Shown here: piece by piece, positions 1 through 5,004 of the stretch | Numbering within the stretch: position 1 is the stretch's first letter | How the letters are laid out: each line of letters opens with the position of its first letter | Assembly (NCBI GenBank): GCA_013375335.1 | Contig: JABXJZ010000132.1 | Coordinates: 1-5,004 of the forward strand | Reading direction: 5' to 3' | Length of the DNA stretch: 5,004 bases | Origin: Desulfobacterales bacterium | GTDB lineage: Bacteria > Desulfobacterota > DSM-4660 > Desulfatiglandales > B25-G16 | Notes under the pieces: model-generated | The model's input: only the letters and a program-made list of their open reading frames with translations | What the model was told of the DNA's origin: nothing | The model's database searches: none | Program-made: the position numbers and the translations under genes

Positions 1-1691
1 ATCGCATATTCGATCATTGCTTTGCATACACCAGCAGGGCATCGCTTTTGGTTGATATGAGCTTCATATTCCTCACGGAAATAGCGTAACGTCGAGAGCA
101 CCGGATTCGGCGCACTCTTACCCAACGCACAGAGCGATGTTTCACCTACCGTTTCGGCTAAGTCTTCTAATAGCGTAATCTGTTCAGGTCGGCCGTGGCC
201 TTCGGTAATATCGCTGATGATCTCGAGCATGCGATCGATGCCCAGACGGCAGGGCACGCACTTGCCGCACGACTCATCCTGGAGGAAGGCAAGGAAGTAC
301 TTGGCAACGTCGACCATGCACGTTCCCTCGTCCATCACTACCATGCCACCGGAACCTACCATAGAGCCCGCTTCAGCGAGTGCTTCAAAATCGATGGGAA
401 GATCAAACTTATCTACTGGCAGGCACCCACCGGAAGGACCCCCGGTCTGTAAGGCTTTGACCGCCTTCCCATTATCTGCTCCACCACCGATATCGAACAC
501 GATGGTCCGCAACGGCGTACCCATGGCTACTTCGACGAGGCCGGTATTTTTGACTCGACCGGTGAGGGCGAGAATTTTGGTTCCTTTACTACCTTTAGTT
601 CCCTTTGAGGCAAACCAGGAAGCCCCATTCATAATAATTGACGGCACGTTGGCCCAGGTCTCCACGTTATTGAGGGTCGTAGGTTTGTGCCAGAGACCAT
701 CCACCACGGTGTGGACATCTTTGGGTCGCGGTTCGCCGACCTTACCTTCCAGTGAAGCCATGAGTGCGGTTGACTCGCCGCAGACAAAGGCGCCACCTCC
801 TCTGGCGATTTCTATATCGAACGAGAATTTCGATCCCAAAATGTGCTCCCCTAAAAGCCCCAATTCTCTCGCTTGCTGCACGGCCACTCGGGCATGTTTG
901 ACAGCTAAGGGATATTCTTTACGGACATAGATGTGTCCTTGCCGGGCACCAATAGCCAAAGCTCCGATCATCATCCCTTCGAGCACCAGGTGCGGGTTAC
1001 CTTCCAAGAGACAACGGTCCATGTAGGCACCTGGATCACCTTCATCTGCATTGCAGATAACGTACTTCTCATCCCCTGGGGCAGCCCAACAGTCAGCCCA
1101 TTTCCGACCTGTAGGGAAGCCACCACCGCCACGACCCCGCAGACCAGAAGCTTTGATCTCCTCAATGATTGCTACTGGAGGCATCTCGGTGAGGGCTTTT
1201 GTTAGTGACCCATACCCGCCAAGAACGATATAACTGTCGATAGAGCAAGGATCAACTAGTCGATTCTGTGACAGCAGCTGACGGTCCTGAGCGCGGTAGA
1301 AGGGAATTTCCGCCTCGGTGCCAACCTTTTTGCCAGGGACAGGATCGGTATAGAGCAATCGTTCAATAACCTCGCCATTACTAACCGTTTTGATAACGAT
1401 ATCGTGTGCATCGTCAGGGGTGAGGTGACAGTAGAATATATTGCCCGGCTCAAGCACCATAATGGGTCCCTGTTCACAAAAGCCCTGACAACCGGTGACT
1501 CGCACCAGTACACGCTTGTCCAGTCCCTGTTTGCTCAGGACATCCTTGACTGCATCGACCACTGAGAGTGAGCCTGATGCCTGGCACCCAGTTCCGCCGC
1601 AGAAAGTGAGGGTCTTGGTGAAGTGCGTGTGTTCAGCGCTAAGTTGCATGCGGAGATCTTCAAGATCATTGATATGGGCGAGCCTAGGCAT
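1..1691 (-). CDS. nuoF: NuoF-like NADH-binding FMN/Fe-S subunit of a soluble NADH-linked oxidoreductase (3' end cut by window)
   Basis: Flavoprotein subunit that exchanges electrons between NAD(H), FMN and Fe-S clusters in the cytoplasm. 563 codons are visible and no stop is reached. Domains read in the translation: an N-terminal thioredoxin-like [2Fe-2S] domain with C31-x4-C36 and C68-x3-C72 (VTGCQGFCEQGP); the NADH/FMN core with GLRGRGGGGFPTGRKW at 183-198, NADEGDPGAY at 214-223 and GGGAFVCGEST at 298-308; an SLBB-like stretch around 375-430; and the 4Fe-4S site C475-x2-C478-x2-C481-x39-C521. The final visible segment has C551-PAGV-C556, which in HndC-type and FdhB-type relatives leads into a C-terminal ferredoxin domain, here beyond the window. 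E. coli-type NuoF lacks both the N-terminal extension and this tail, so a hydrogenase, formate dehydrogenase or electron-bifurcating complex is likelier than respiratory complex I. The ATG lies inside the 3' end of the upstream nuoE-like gene, behind AAGGAGA nine bases away, suggesting translational coupling. The family is very sure; the partner enzyme is unknown. Confidence 0.95.
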   Translation of the reverse strand, partial: MPRLAHINDLEDLRMQLSAEHTHFTKTLTFCGGTGCQASGSLSVVDAVKDVLSKQGLDKRVLVRVTGCQGFCEQGPIMVLEPGNIFYCHLTPDDAHDIVIKTVSNGEVIERLLYTDPVPGKKVGTEAEIPFYRAQDRQLLSQNRLVDPCSIDSYIVLGGYGSLTKALTEMPPVAIIEEIKASGLRGRGGGGFPTGRKWADCWAAPGDEKYVICNADEGDPGAYMDRCLLEGNPHLVLEGMMIGALAIGARQGHIYVRKEYPLAVKHARVAVQQARELGLLGEHILGSKFSFDIEIARGGGAFVCGESTALMASLEGKVGEPRPKDVHTVVDGLWHKPTTLNNVETWANVPSIIMNGASWFASKGTKGSKGTKILALTGRVKNTGLVEVAMGTPLRTIVFDIGGGADNGKAVKALQTGGPSGGCLPVDKFDLPIDFEALAEAGSMVGSGGMVVMDEGTCMVDVAKYFLAFLQDESCGKCVPCRLGIDRMLEIISDITEGHGRPEQITLLEDLAETVGETSLCALGKSAPNPVLSTLRYFREEYEAHINQKRCPAGVCKAMIEYA

Positions 1692-2166
1692 GGGCGATTT
1701 TCTCCTTTCCAGTCCTACGGGTAAATTCGATTAAGGACCGAAGCTTACCGGGAGACATGTGATGATAGTACGTCCCGTTTATGACGACTGTAGGCCCGAG
1801 TGCACAGCAACCAAGGCAATTAACGCATTCAAGGGTGAAAAGGCCATCCTCAGTAGTTTCTCCAGGTTTGACGTTGAGTTGTCCGAGAACCTGGTCGAAG
1901 AGAAGATCACAGCCTCGAACGTGACAGGCAGTACCCATGCAGACTGTGACTACGTATTTCCCTCGTGGTGTGAGCGAAAACGCCTTGTAAAAGTGTGCAG
2001 CTCGATACACCTCAATCGGGGGCACTCCCAATTCTCTTGCCGCAGTCTCCATGGTTTCCTCAGGTAAATATCCAAAGGCGTCCTGGACATCTTGCAGCAC
2101 TTCAATGAGTTGATGAGGTTGACTCCGGCGGCCTTCGAGAATTGAATCAATATTGAAATTGGACAT
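1684..2166 (-). CDS. nuoE: NuoE-like [2Fe-2S] thioredoxin-fold subunit
   Basis: Small electron-transfer subunit (160 aa, the usual length for the 24 kDa/NuoE/HndA family) that partners NuoF and carries one [2Fe-2S] cluster. The N-terminal helical part (about 15-60) contains the family signature LIEVLQDVQDAFGYLP and EVYRAAHFYKAF. The thioredoxin-like part holds the four ligands C76-x4-C81 (CMGTAC) and C117-x3-C121 (CLGCC, followed by ALGPTVVING). An extra cysteine, C120, sits directly before the last ligand, and C114 is also nearby. The start is well supported by TGGAGGAAT at 2172-2180 on the minus strand. The gene ends 8 bp inside the following nuoF-like gene, so the two form one transcriptional unit, first gene here. 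It is divergent from the LuxR-type regulator at 2328. It could equally be named hndA or fdh gamma subunit depending on the catalytic partner, which is outside the window. Confidence 0.95.
   Translation of the reverse strand: MSNFNIDSILEGRRSQPHQLIEVLQDVQDAFGYLPEETMETAARELGVPPIEVYRAAHFYKAFSLTPRGKYVVTVCMGTACHVRGCDLLFDQVLGQLNVKPGETTEDGLFTLECVNCLGCCALGPTVVINGTYYHHMSPGKLRSLIEFTRRTGKEKIAHA
1701..1707 (-). promoter_or_regulatory. Ribosome binding site of the nuoF-like gene, inside nuoE
   Basis: AAGGAGA on the minus strand lies nine bases before the ATG at 1691 and within the last codons of the nuoE-like gene, whose stop (TAG, 1684-1686) falls after that ATG. This fixes the nuoF start and implies coupled translation of the two subunits. 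Confidence 0.75.
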
Positions 2167-2194
2167 AATCGATTCCTCCAGTAGTAATTTCTGC

Positions 2195-2223
2195 TTGACA
2201 GCTCATAAATTACTAGTTAAAGA
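2195..2223 (+). promoter_or_regulatory. Candidate sigma-70 type promoter facing the regulator
   Basis: A perfect TTGACA at 2195-2200 is followed, after 17 bases, by TAAAGA at 2218-2223, a 3/6 match to TATAAT. It would start transcription near 2230, giving a leader of roughly 100 bases before the ATG at 2328. The -10 match is poor, so this competes with the second candidate at 2262-2267. Confidence 0.3.
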
Positions 2224-2257
2224 GGGCAATGAAAATACGACTATACTGCACATGCTA

Positions 2258-2310
2258 TGCCTATAATATGTATGCAAAAAAATGCCTAATTTGTGCCTAC
2301 AAAATGCCAA
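2258..2310. repeat. TGCCTA-type short repeats, three in 11-bp phase; candidate operator
   Basis: TGCCTA occurs at 2258-2263, 2283-2288 and 2294-2299, and the related TGCCAA at 2305-2310. The last three copies start exactly 11 bases apart, about one helical turn, so their faces align on the DNA. They lie between the divergent nuoE-like gene and the LuxR-type regulator, overlapping or just downstream of the candidate promoter for the regulator. Direct repeats in helical phase are a usual layout for operators of cooperatively binding regulators. Binding by the neighbouring regulator is inference. Confidence 0.4.
2262..2267 (+). promoter_or_regulatory. Candidate -10 box (TATAAT) for the regulator gene
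   Basis: A perfect TATAAT preceded by TGCC, close to an extended -10 (the TG is one base too far upstream). No good -35 lies 16-18 bases upstream. Initiation near 2274 would give a leader of about 54 bases before the ATG at 2328. The box directly abuts a TGCCTA repeat copy at 2258-2263, so a protein bound to the repeats would block it. Confidence 0.35.
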
Positions 2311-2314
2311 TAAC

Positions 2315-2320
2315 AGGAGA
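2315..2320 (+). promoter_or_regulatory. Ribosome binding site deciding the regulator start at 2328
   Basis: AGGAGA lies seven bases before ATG 2328. The alternative in-frame ATG at 2229 would add 33 residues and has only a weak GAGGG three bases upstream. The added peptide is cysteine- and tyrosine-rich and unlike the start of this family, and its codons overlap the promoter and repeat region. Confidence 0.7.
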
Positions 2321-2327
2321 ACTTGAC

Positions 2328-3347
2328 ATGCCTCGAAAACAGCATCCGGTGCGCAAGACTGGTACCTCAGAATGGCACAGTCCTGCAGAGGGATTGCCCT
2401 TCCTCTGGCGAATTCCCCAGAACTTTGAAACCGAGCCAGCAAAAGTGGAAATCGCTCTCCGTGAACGCATTAAGGAATTGAACTGCCTGTACGGGATCGC
2501 CAAGCTTGCTGAGCGTCACGGGGATTCCATAGATGAGGTTTTGCGAGGTCTTGTCGATTTCTTGCCTTACTCGTGGCAATATCCCGAGGTCACCTGTGCG
2601 CGGATAGAATTTGCTGGGAAGGTTTACAAGAGCAGCAATTTCAAAGTCACCAGGTGGCGACAGTCCTCACAAATTTTCATGTATAACGAACCAGCAGGTG
2701 AAGTGGCGGTGTTTTACCTCAAAGAGTGCCCGCCAGCGGATGAAGGACCATTTCTCAAGGAAGAGCGAGCTTTGCTTGATGCGGTGGCCGAGCGGATCGG
2801 GGCTATTGCGATGAGGATTGCTGCTGAGCAGGAGTTGCTGGAAACCAACAAGCAGCTGATGGTGGAACGGAAGGCGTTACAGGAGACGAACACCGCGTTA
2901 CGAGCGGTTCTGGCTAGAATCGAGGAAGAGAAACAGGAGATTCACAGAAATGTGCAGGCAAATGCCGAGAAGATTCTCATGCCGATTTTGCACGCACTGG
3001 AACTGGAGCTGCCTAAAATTCAGAGGAAGTATGTAGAACTACTGAGAACCAACCTCGAAGAACTCACCTCACCTTTCATCAATAAATTCTCCCAGAAATA
3101 TCACTCATTGACACCCACGGAGGTGAAAATCTGCAACATGATCCGTAATGGGTTACAGACAAAAGAAATCGCTCAGCTGTGCGGTATCTCCTGGGCTACG
3201 GTCAACCGGCACCGGGAACATATCCGCCGAAAGCTCGGCATCACCAACAGTAACATCAACCTTGTAACCTACTTGCAATCGAGCATGTCAGGAGAAAGCT
3301 CAGGAAAGCCGTCGCATCTGGATCAGAGCAGTTCTCGAGGTAATTAG
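2328..3347 (+). CDS. GAF-like sensor / LuxR-type HTH transcriptional regulator
   Basis: Cytoplasmic one-component regulator of 339 aa from the chosen ATG (good AGGAGA site). Residues about 43-165 form a GAF-like sensor recognisable from ELNCLYGIAKLAER, FLPYSWQYPEVTCARIEF, the T/W-rich strand near 105-120, and GPFLKEERALLDAVAERIG. About 165-207 is a charged, heptad-like coiled coil suggesting dimerisation. About 208-258 is the helical linker common in this group (NVQANAEKILMPIL; a second part near 239-254). The LuxR-type helix-turn-helix spans about 261-316: LTPTEVKICNMIRNGLQTKE, then ISWATVNRHREHIRRKLGI. There is no receiver domain or histidine kinase, so the signal is probably sensed directly by the GAF-like part; its ligand cannot be told. 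The gene is divergent from the nuoEF operon with 161 bp between the starts, so control of that operon and of itself is a reasonable inference. The C-terminal 20 residues are serine-rich and probably disordered. Confidence 0.9.
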   Translation: MPRKQHPVRKTGTSEWHSPAEGLPFLWRIPQNFETEPAKVEIALRERIKELNCLYGIAKLAERHGDSIDEVLRGLVDFLPYSWQYPEVTCARIEFAGKVYKSSNFKVTRWRQSSQIFMYNEPAGEVAVFYLKECPPADEGPFLKEERALLDAVAERIGAIAMRIAAEQELLETNKQLMVERKALQETNTALRAVLARIEEEKQEIHRNVQANAEKILMPILHALELELPKIQRKYVELLRTNLEELTSPFINKFSQKYHSLTPTEVKICNMIRNGLQTKEIAQLCGISWATVNRHREHIRRKLGITNSNINLVTYLQSSMSGESSGKPSHLDQSSSRGN

Positions 3348-3724
3348 AGGTTACCATGATTGACGCTTAGGATAAGTTACTTTAAAAAATGAGAAATATA
3401 CAAAAATGCGATCGGGATATGCAGGATAATGAGGCCGTTTCTTAATGATGCCATCCTTATAAAGACCGACCACTATCTCATCGCCTCGGCTAAGAGCTTA
3501 TCAGCCTCTTTAACCATTAAATCAACATTCCAAAAGTATTCTTGAATCCGAAAGACGTTTCGCCGATTTACTTATTACTCCTAAGAAACTGAAATATGAG
3601 GTTTGTGTCGATATCAATTCCTTGCATGTTTCAAGCGGGATTCGTCGCTGATACCGGGAAATAAATTCAATAGTCTAAGGACGGGTTGAAGCCCTCATCC
3701 GTTGATGGTGAGATCAAATGTCAG

Positions 3725-3838
3725 CTAATTCAGAACGGTCAGATAGGTGGGTTGAGAACCGCCCACAAAGCGCCCCTGCATCGTAAAACCCGTGACTTCC
3801 TTTAAAGTCCGCTCGCCGCACTTCGCCACTACCTCCAT
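3725..3838 (-). CDS. Possible 37-aa small ORF or gene fragment, unrecognised
   Basis: The frame starts with MEVVAKCGERTLKEVTGFTM and ends QPTYLTVLN, then TAG. Its composition is protein-like: alternating hydrophobic residues and a glycine-containing turn, suggestive of beta strands. A GGGG lies about eight bases before the ATG as a weak ribosome site, but the start is immediately preceded by a perfect 8-bp hairpin (3840-3858). The same frame stays open five to eight codons further upstream (VSIGDTK), which fits the tail of a longer, now broken gene. No family is recognised. It may be non-coding. Confidence 0.2.
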   Translation of the reverse strand: MEVVAKCGERTLKEVTGFTMQGRFVGGSQPTYLTVLN

Positions 3839-3839
3839 C

Positions 3840-3858
3840 TTAGTATCCCCGATACTAA
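3840..3858. repeat. Perfect 8-bp inverted repeat with 3-base loop
   Basis: TTAGTATC-CCC-GATACTAA. There is no T-run on either strand, so it is not an intrinsic terminator. It may be an operator-like palindrome or a small RNA hairpin just upstream of the 37-aa minus-strand frame. Confidence 0.4.
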
Positions 3859-3983
3859 CGACCAAGGACTAAGATTTCCTTGAGAGGAGCGCTGCCATAC
3901 GGATAGCCTCAATTATCCAAATCTGCCACCAAATCTGGAAACACCATCCTTTTTTCTTGACGGCAGGACCCTCACCCGCTCCG

Positions 3984-4275
3984 ATGCCTTCCATGGCACG
4001 AATGGCGCGAGTGGTGGCCCCAGGTATTCCCCATCACGTGACCCAACGGGGCAATCGCCGTCAGGAAACCTTTTTCTCAGATGAGGATTATCGGGGGTAC
4101 GGGACAGTTCCTCTCAGAAGAGCTCCCTGAGGAGGAGATCTGTCTCCTGCGCAGTTACGAGCGCACTGGCAGGCCGCTCAGGGGTGAGGGTTTCATCAGT
4201 CTGCTTGAGAACACATCGGGTTGGATACTCCGCAGGCAAAAGCCCGGCCGAAAGGCCAAACAAAGAGCAAAATAA
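3984..4275 (+). pseudogene. REP-associated (Y1, IS200-like) transposase remnant with internal deletion
   Basis: The N-terminal piece starts at ATG 3984 (or 3993) and reads MARMARVVAPGIPHHVTQRG, then NRRQETFFSDEDYRGY, the hallmark start of REP-associated tyrosine transposases. It then loses homology and stops at TGA 4128-4130. The C-terminal piece, in the next frame from about 4108 to TAA 4273-4275, reads FLSEELPEEE, then ERTGRPLRGEGFISLLEN and RRQKPGRKAK, the usual tail of the same family. Everything between is gone: the histidine pair of the HUH site (typically PNHVH) and the catalytic tyrosine. Relatives are roughly 200-240 aa; about 95 recognisable residues remain, so some 120-150 are missing. 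The frame differs by one across the junction at about 4100-4107. It is certainly inactive as a transposase. A GGCC-GAAA-GGCC hairpin at 4246-4257 lies in the tail coding sequence. No flanking REP palindromes were recognised. Confidence 0.85.
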
Positions 4276-4368
4276 CATATGGTGTCCCAGGAATTTAATA
4301 ATATCAAACGGTATTCGTCAGAGGGAAGGATCTCTCAGGGATGTCGATAGCATCTTGAAGTATGCAAT

Positions 4369-4479
4369 TGTAATGGTTGAAATCCGATCATACAAACCTT
4401 CCATAGAGGTTTTTTTAGGGGTTCAGTCCACAGGTTTCAAACGATATTGAACTTTCAACTACAATATGTAACCATTACA
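4369..4479. repeat. 10-bp inverted repeat pair flanking about 91 bp
   Basis: TGTAATGGTT at 4369-4378 is the exact reverse complement of AACCATTACA at 4470-4479. The right copy is also part of a local palindrome, TGTAA-CCA-TTACA (4467-4479), about 55 bases before the nicotinamidase start, where an operator would sit. The enclosed DNA contains the weak terminator. It may be two regulator sites or chance. Confidence 0.3.
4394..4416 (+). terminator. Weak rho-independent terminator
   Basis: AAACCT and AGGTTT form a 6-bp stem around a 7-base loop, and the right arm runs into seven consecutive T (4410-4416). The stem is A/T-rich and short, so efficiency is doubtful. It lies after the transposase remnant and before the nicotinamidase gene, separating the two. 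The rest of 4276-4534 holds no gene, only this hairpin, the inverted repeat pair and the ribosome site before 4535. Confidence 0.45.
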
Positions 4480-4534
4480 CTCTCAGGATTTTACTATATG
4501 GTAAGTAAACAAAACTTCAAAAGGAGGAGTCGCC

Positions 4535-5004
4535 ATGAAACAATTTTTTTTCCTTATCTTAGCAACGATAGTGGGGGGGATTTATTTTTCATTTTTTGCA
4601 ACAAGTACCTTTGCGCAGCAGAATATTGGGGTCATCGTGGTTGATATACAAGGCGATTTCACCACGTGGAAGAAAGGATCGCTCGCAGTCGAGGGTACAG
4701 ATAAGGCCTTTGTTGACAAAGTGCAAAAGGTTACTGAGGCTCTAGCCGGGAAGGGTTACCTTATTTTTGGTACACAGGACTGGCACCCAGCAGATCATAT
4801 ATCCTTCTATACGAATCATGCCGGGAAAAAGCCCTTTGAAGTTATAAGAATCGAGGGAAGAACTCAGGTTCTTTGGCCTCCTCATTGCATTCAGGGAACG
4901 GAAAATGCTCGGGTTTTGGTGGATAACAACCTATTTATGGCCATCGTGAAAAAGGGGAAAGACAGAAGGTATGACAGCTACTCTGGGTTTCAGGACGATG
5001 GAGG
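4535..5004 (+). CDS. pncA: Exported nicotinamidase/pyrazinamidase-like hydrolase (isochorismatase fold), 3' end cut by window
   Basis: The family hydrolyses nicotinamide to nicotinate and ammonia (NAD salvage). 156 codons are visible and no stop is reached. Residues 1-27 form a signal peptide: K2, a hydrophobic core about 4-22, and probable cleavage after TFA27 before QQ. Mature motifs: VVDIQGDF with catalytic D37, TQDWHPADHISF with metal ligands D82 and H84 (H88 possible), WPPHCIQGTENA with metal ligand H117, KKG with the catalytic lysine at K140, and DSYSGF at 147-152. By alignment to M. tuberculosis PncA these match D8, D49, H51, H71 and K96; the nucleophilic cysteine (C138 there) should lie just past the window. 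Oddities are the signal peptide on a normally cytosolic enzyme and QGDF in place of the usual QNDF. AGGAGGAG at 4522-4529 strongly supports the ATG. The fold is sure; nicotinamide as substrate is likely but not proven. A related amidase with another substrate remains possible. Confidence 0.88.
   Translation, partial: MKQFFFLILATIVGGIYFSFFATSTFAQQNIGVIVVDIQGDFTTWKKGSLAVEGTDKAFVDKVQKVTEALAGKGYLIFGTQDWHPADHISFYTNHAGKKPFEVIRIEGRTQVLWPPHCIQGTENARVLVDNNLFMAIVKKGKDRRYDSYSGFQDDG

Larger units (their letters stand above)
3348..3983. other. Intergenic stretch without an intact gene; fragments of possibly decayed minus-strand coding DNA
   Basis: No reading frame longer than about 50 codons with a sound start lies here. 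On the minus strand several short frames read like protein but are broken by stops and frame changes: MVFPDLVADLDN then stop, then GYPYGSAPLKEILVLGR (about 3850-3945); the 37-aa frame at 3725-3838; MQGIDIDTNLIFQFLRSNK (about 3569-3628); and, in shifting frames, FWNVDLMVKEADKLLAEAMR ending at 3473 and GLYKDGIIKKRPHYPAYPD just beyond it (about 3400-3465). None is recognised. The pattern fits old gene decay but could be chance. No clear terminator follows the regulator: a GGTAA/TTACC hairpin spans its stop codon (3339-3355) but lacks a T-run. Confidence 0.4.

Noticed and set aside
195..930. Plus-strand open frames of 85 and 237 aa.
   Set aside because: They are antisense to the well-supported nuoF-like gene, have no recognisable protein motif and no good ribosome site.
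2283..2310. Sigma-54 type -24/-12 promoter on the minus strand toward nuoE (TTGGCAT at 2304-2310 with GC ten bases later).
   Set aside because: The -12 element reads AGGCA instead of TTGCA, and the GG-N10-GC spacing is a by-product of the 11-bp repeat. The nearby version with TTTGC has spacing 9, one base too short.
2229..2327. A 33-residue N-terminal extension of the regulator from ATG 2229.
   Set aside because: It has a weak ribosome site, overlaps the promoter and repeat region, and is unlike the family; ATG 2328 has a good AGGAGA site.
3339..3355. GGTAA/TTACC hairpin at the regulator stop codon as a terminator.
   Set aside because: The stem is only 5 bp and no T-run follows.
3917..3937. 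CCAAATCTG repeated twice, 12 bases apart.
   Set aside because: It is a single short direct duplication with no further copies, so not a CRISPR or iteron array.
4447..4465. Promoter for the nicotinamidase gene from TTGAAC (4447-4452) and TACAAT (4460-4465).
   Set aside because: The spacing is only 7 bases, so the two cannot form one sigma-70 promoter. TACAAT alone lacks a convincing -35.
4184..4644. Plus-strand open frames of 88 aa (4184-4450) and 65 aa (4447-4644).
   Set aside because: The first overlaps the transposase tail in another frame and the second overlaps the signal peptide region of the nicotinamidase; neither has a ribosome site or protein-like motifs.

Overview
The window reads as chromosomal DNA of about 50% GC from an anaerobic bacterium. 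Lineage is an inference. A NuoE/NuoF pair of the soluble hydrogenase/formate dehydrogenase type, next to a GAF-coiled-coil-LuxR regulator of a kind common in sulfate reducers and syntrophs, suggests Desulfobacterota or a neighbouring phylum.

Layout. Positions 1-2166 (minus strand) hold a tight two-gene operon. It encodes a NuoE-like [2Fe-2S] subunit (160 aa), then, overlapping by 8 bp, a NuoF-like NADH/FMN/Fe-S subunit that runs off the left edge (563 codons seen). Together they form the NADH-oxidising or NAD-reducing module of a larger complex whose catalytic subunit would lie left of the window. Positions 2167-2327 are a divergent intergenic region with candidate promoters and an 11-bp-phased TGCCTA-type repeat. 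Positions 2328-3347 (plus strand) encode a 339-aa regulator: GAF-like sensor, coiled coil, LuxR-type helix-turn-helix. Its divergent position makes it a natural candidate regulator of the nuoEF operon.

Positions 3348-3983 carry no convincing intact gene, only short, repeatedly interrupted minus-strand reading frames that look like decayed coding DNA. Positions 3984-4275 (plus strand) are the remnant of a REP-associated (Y1/IS200-like) transposase: recognisable N- and C-terminal pieces are joined with the whole catalytic middle missing and a frame change. A weak terminator follows at 4394-4416. Positions 4535-5004 (plus strand, running off the right edge) encode a nicotinamidase/pyrazinamidase-type isochorismatase-fold hydrolase with an unusual N-terminal signal peptide, implying export.

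No CRISPR array, tRNA, rRNA or complete mobile element was found. I see no clearly novel multi-gene system. The most worthwhile leads are the exported nicotinamidase, the phased repeat between the regulator and the redox operon, and the modular NuoF.
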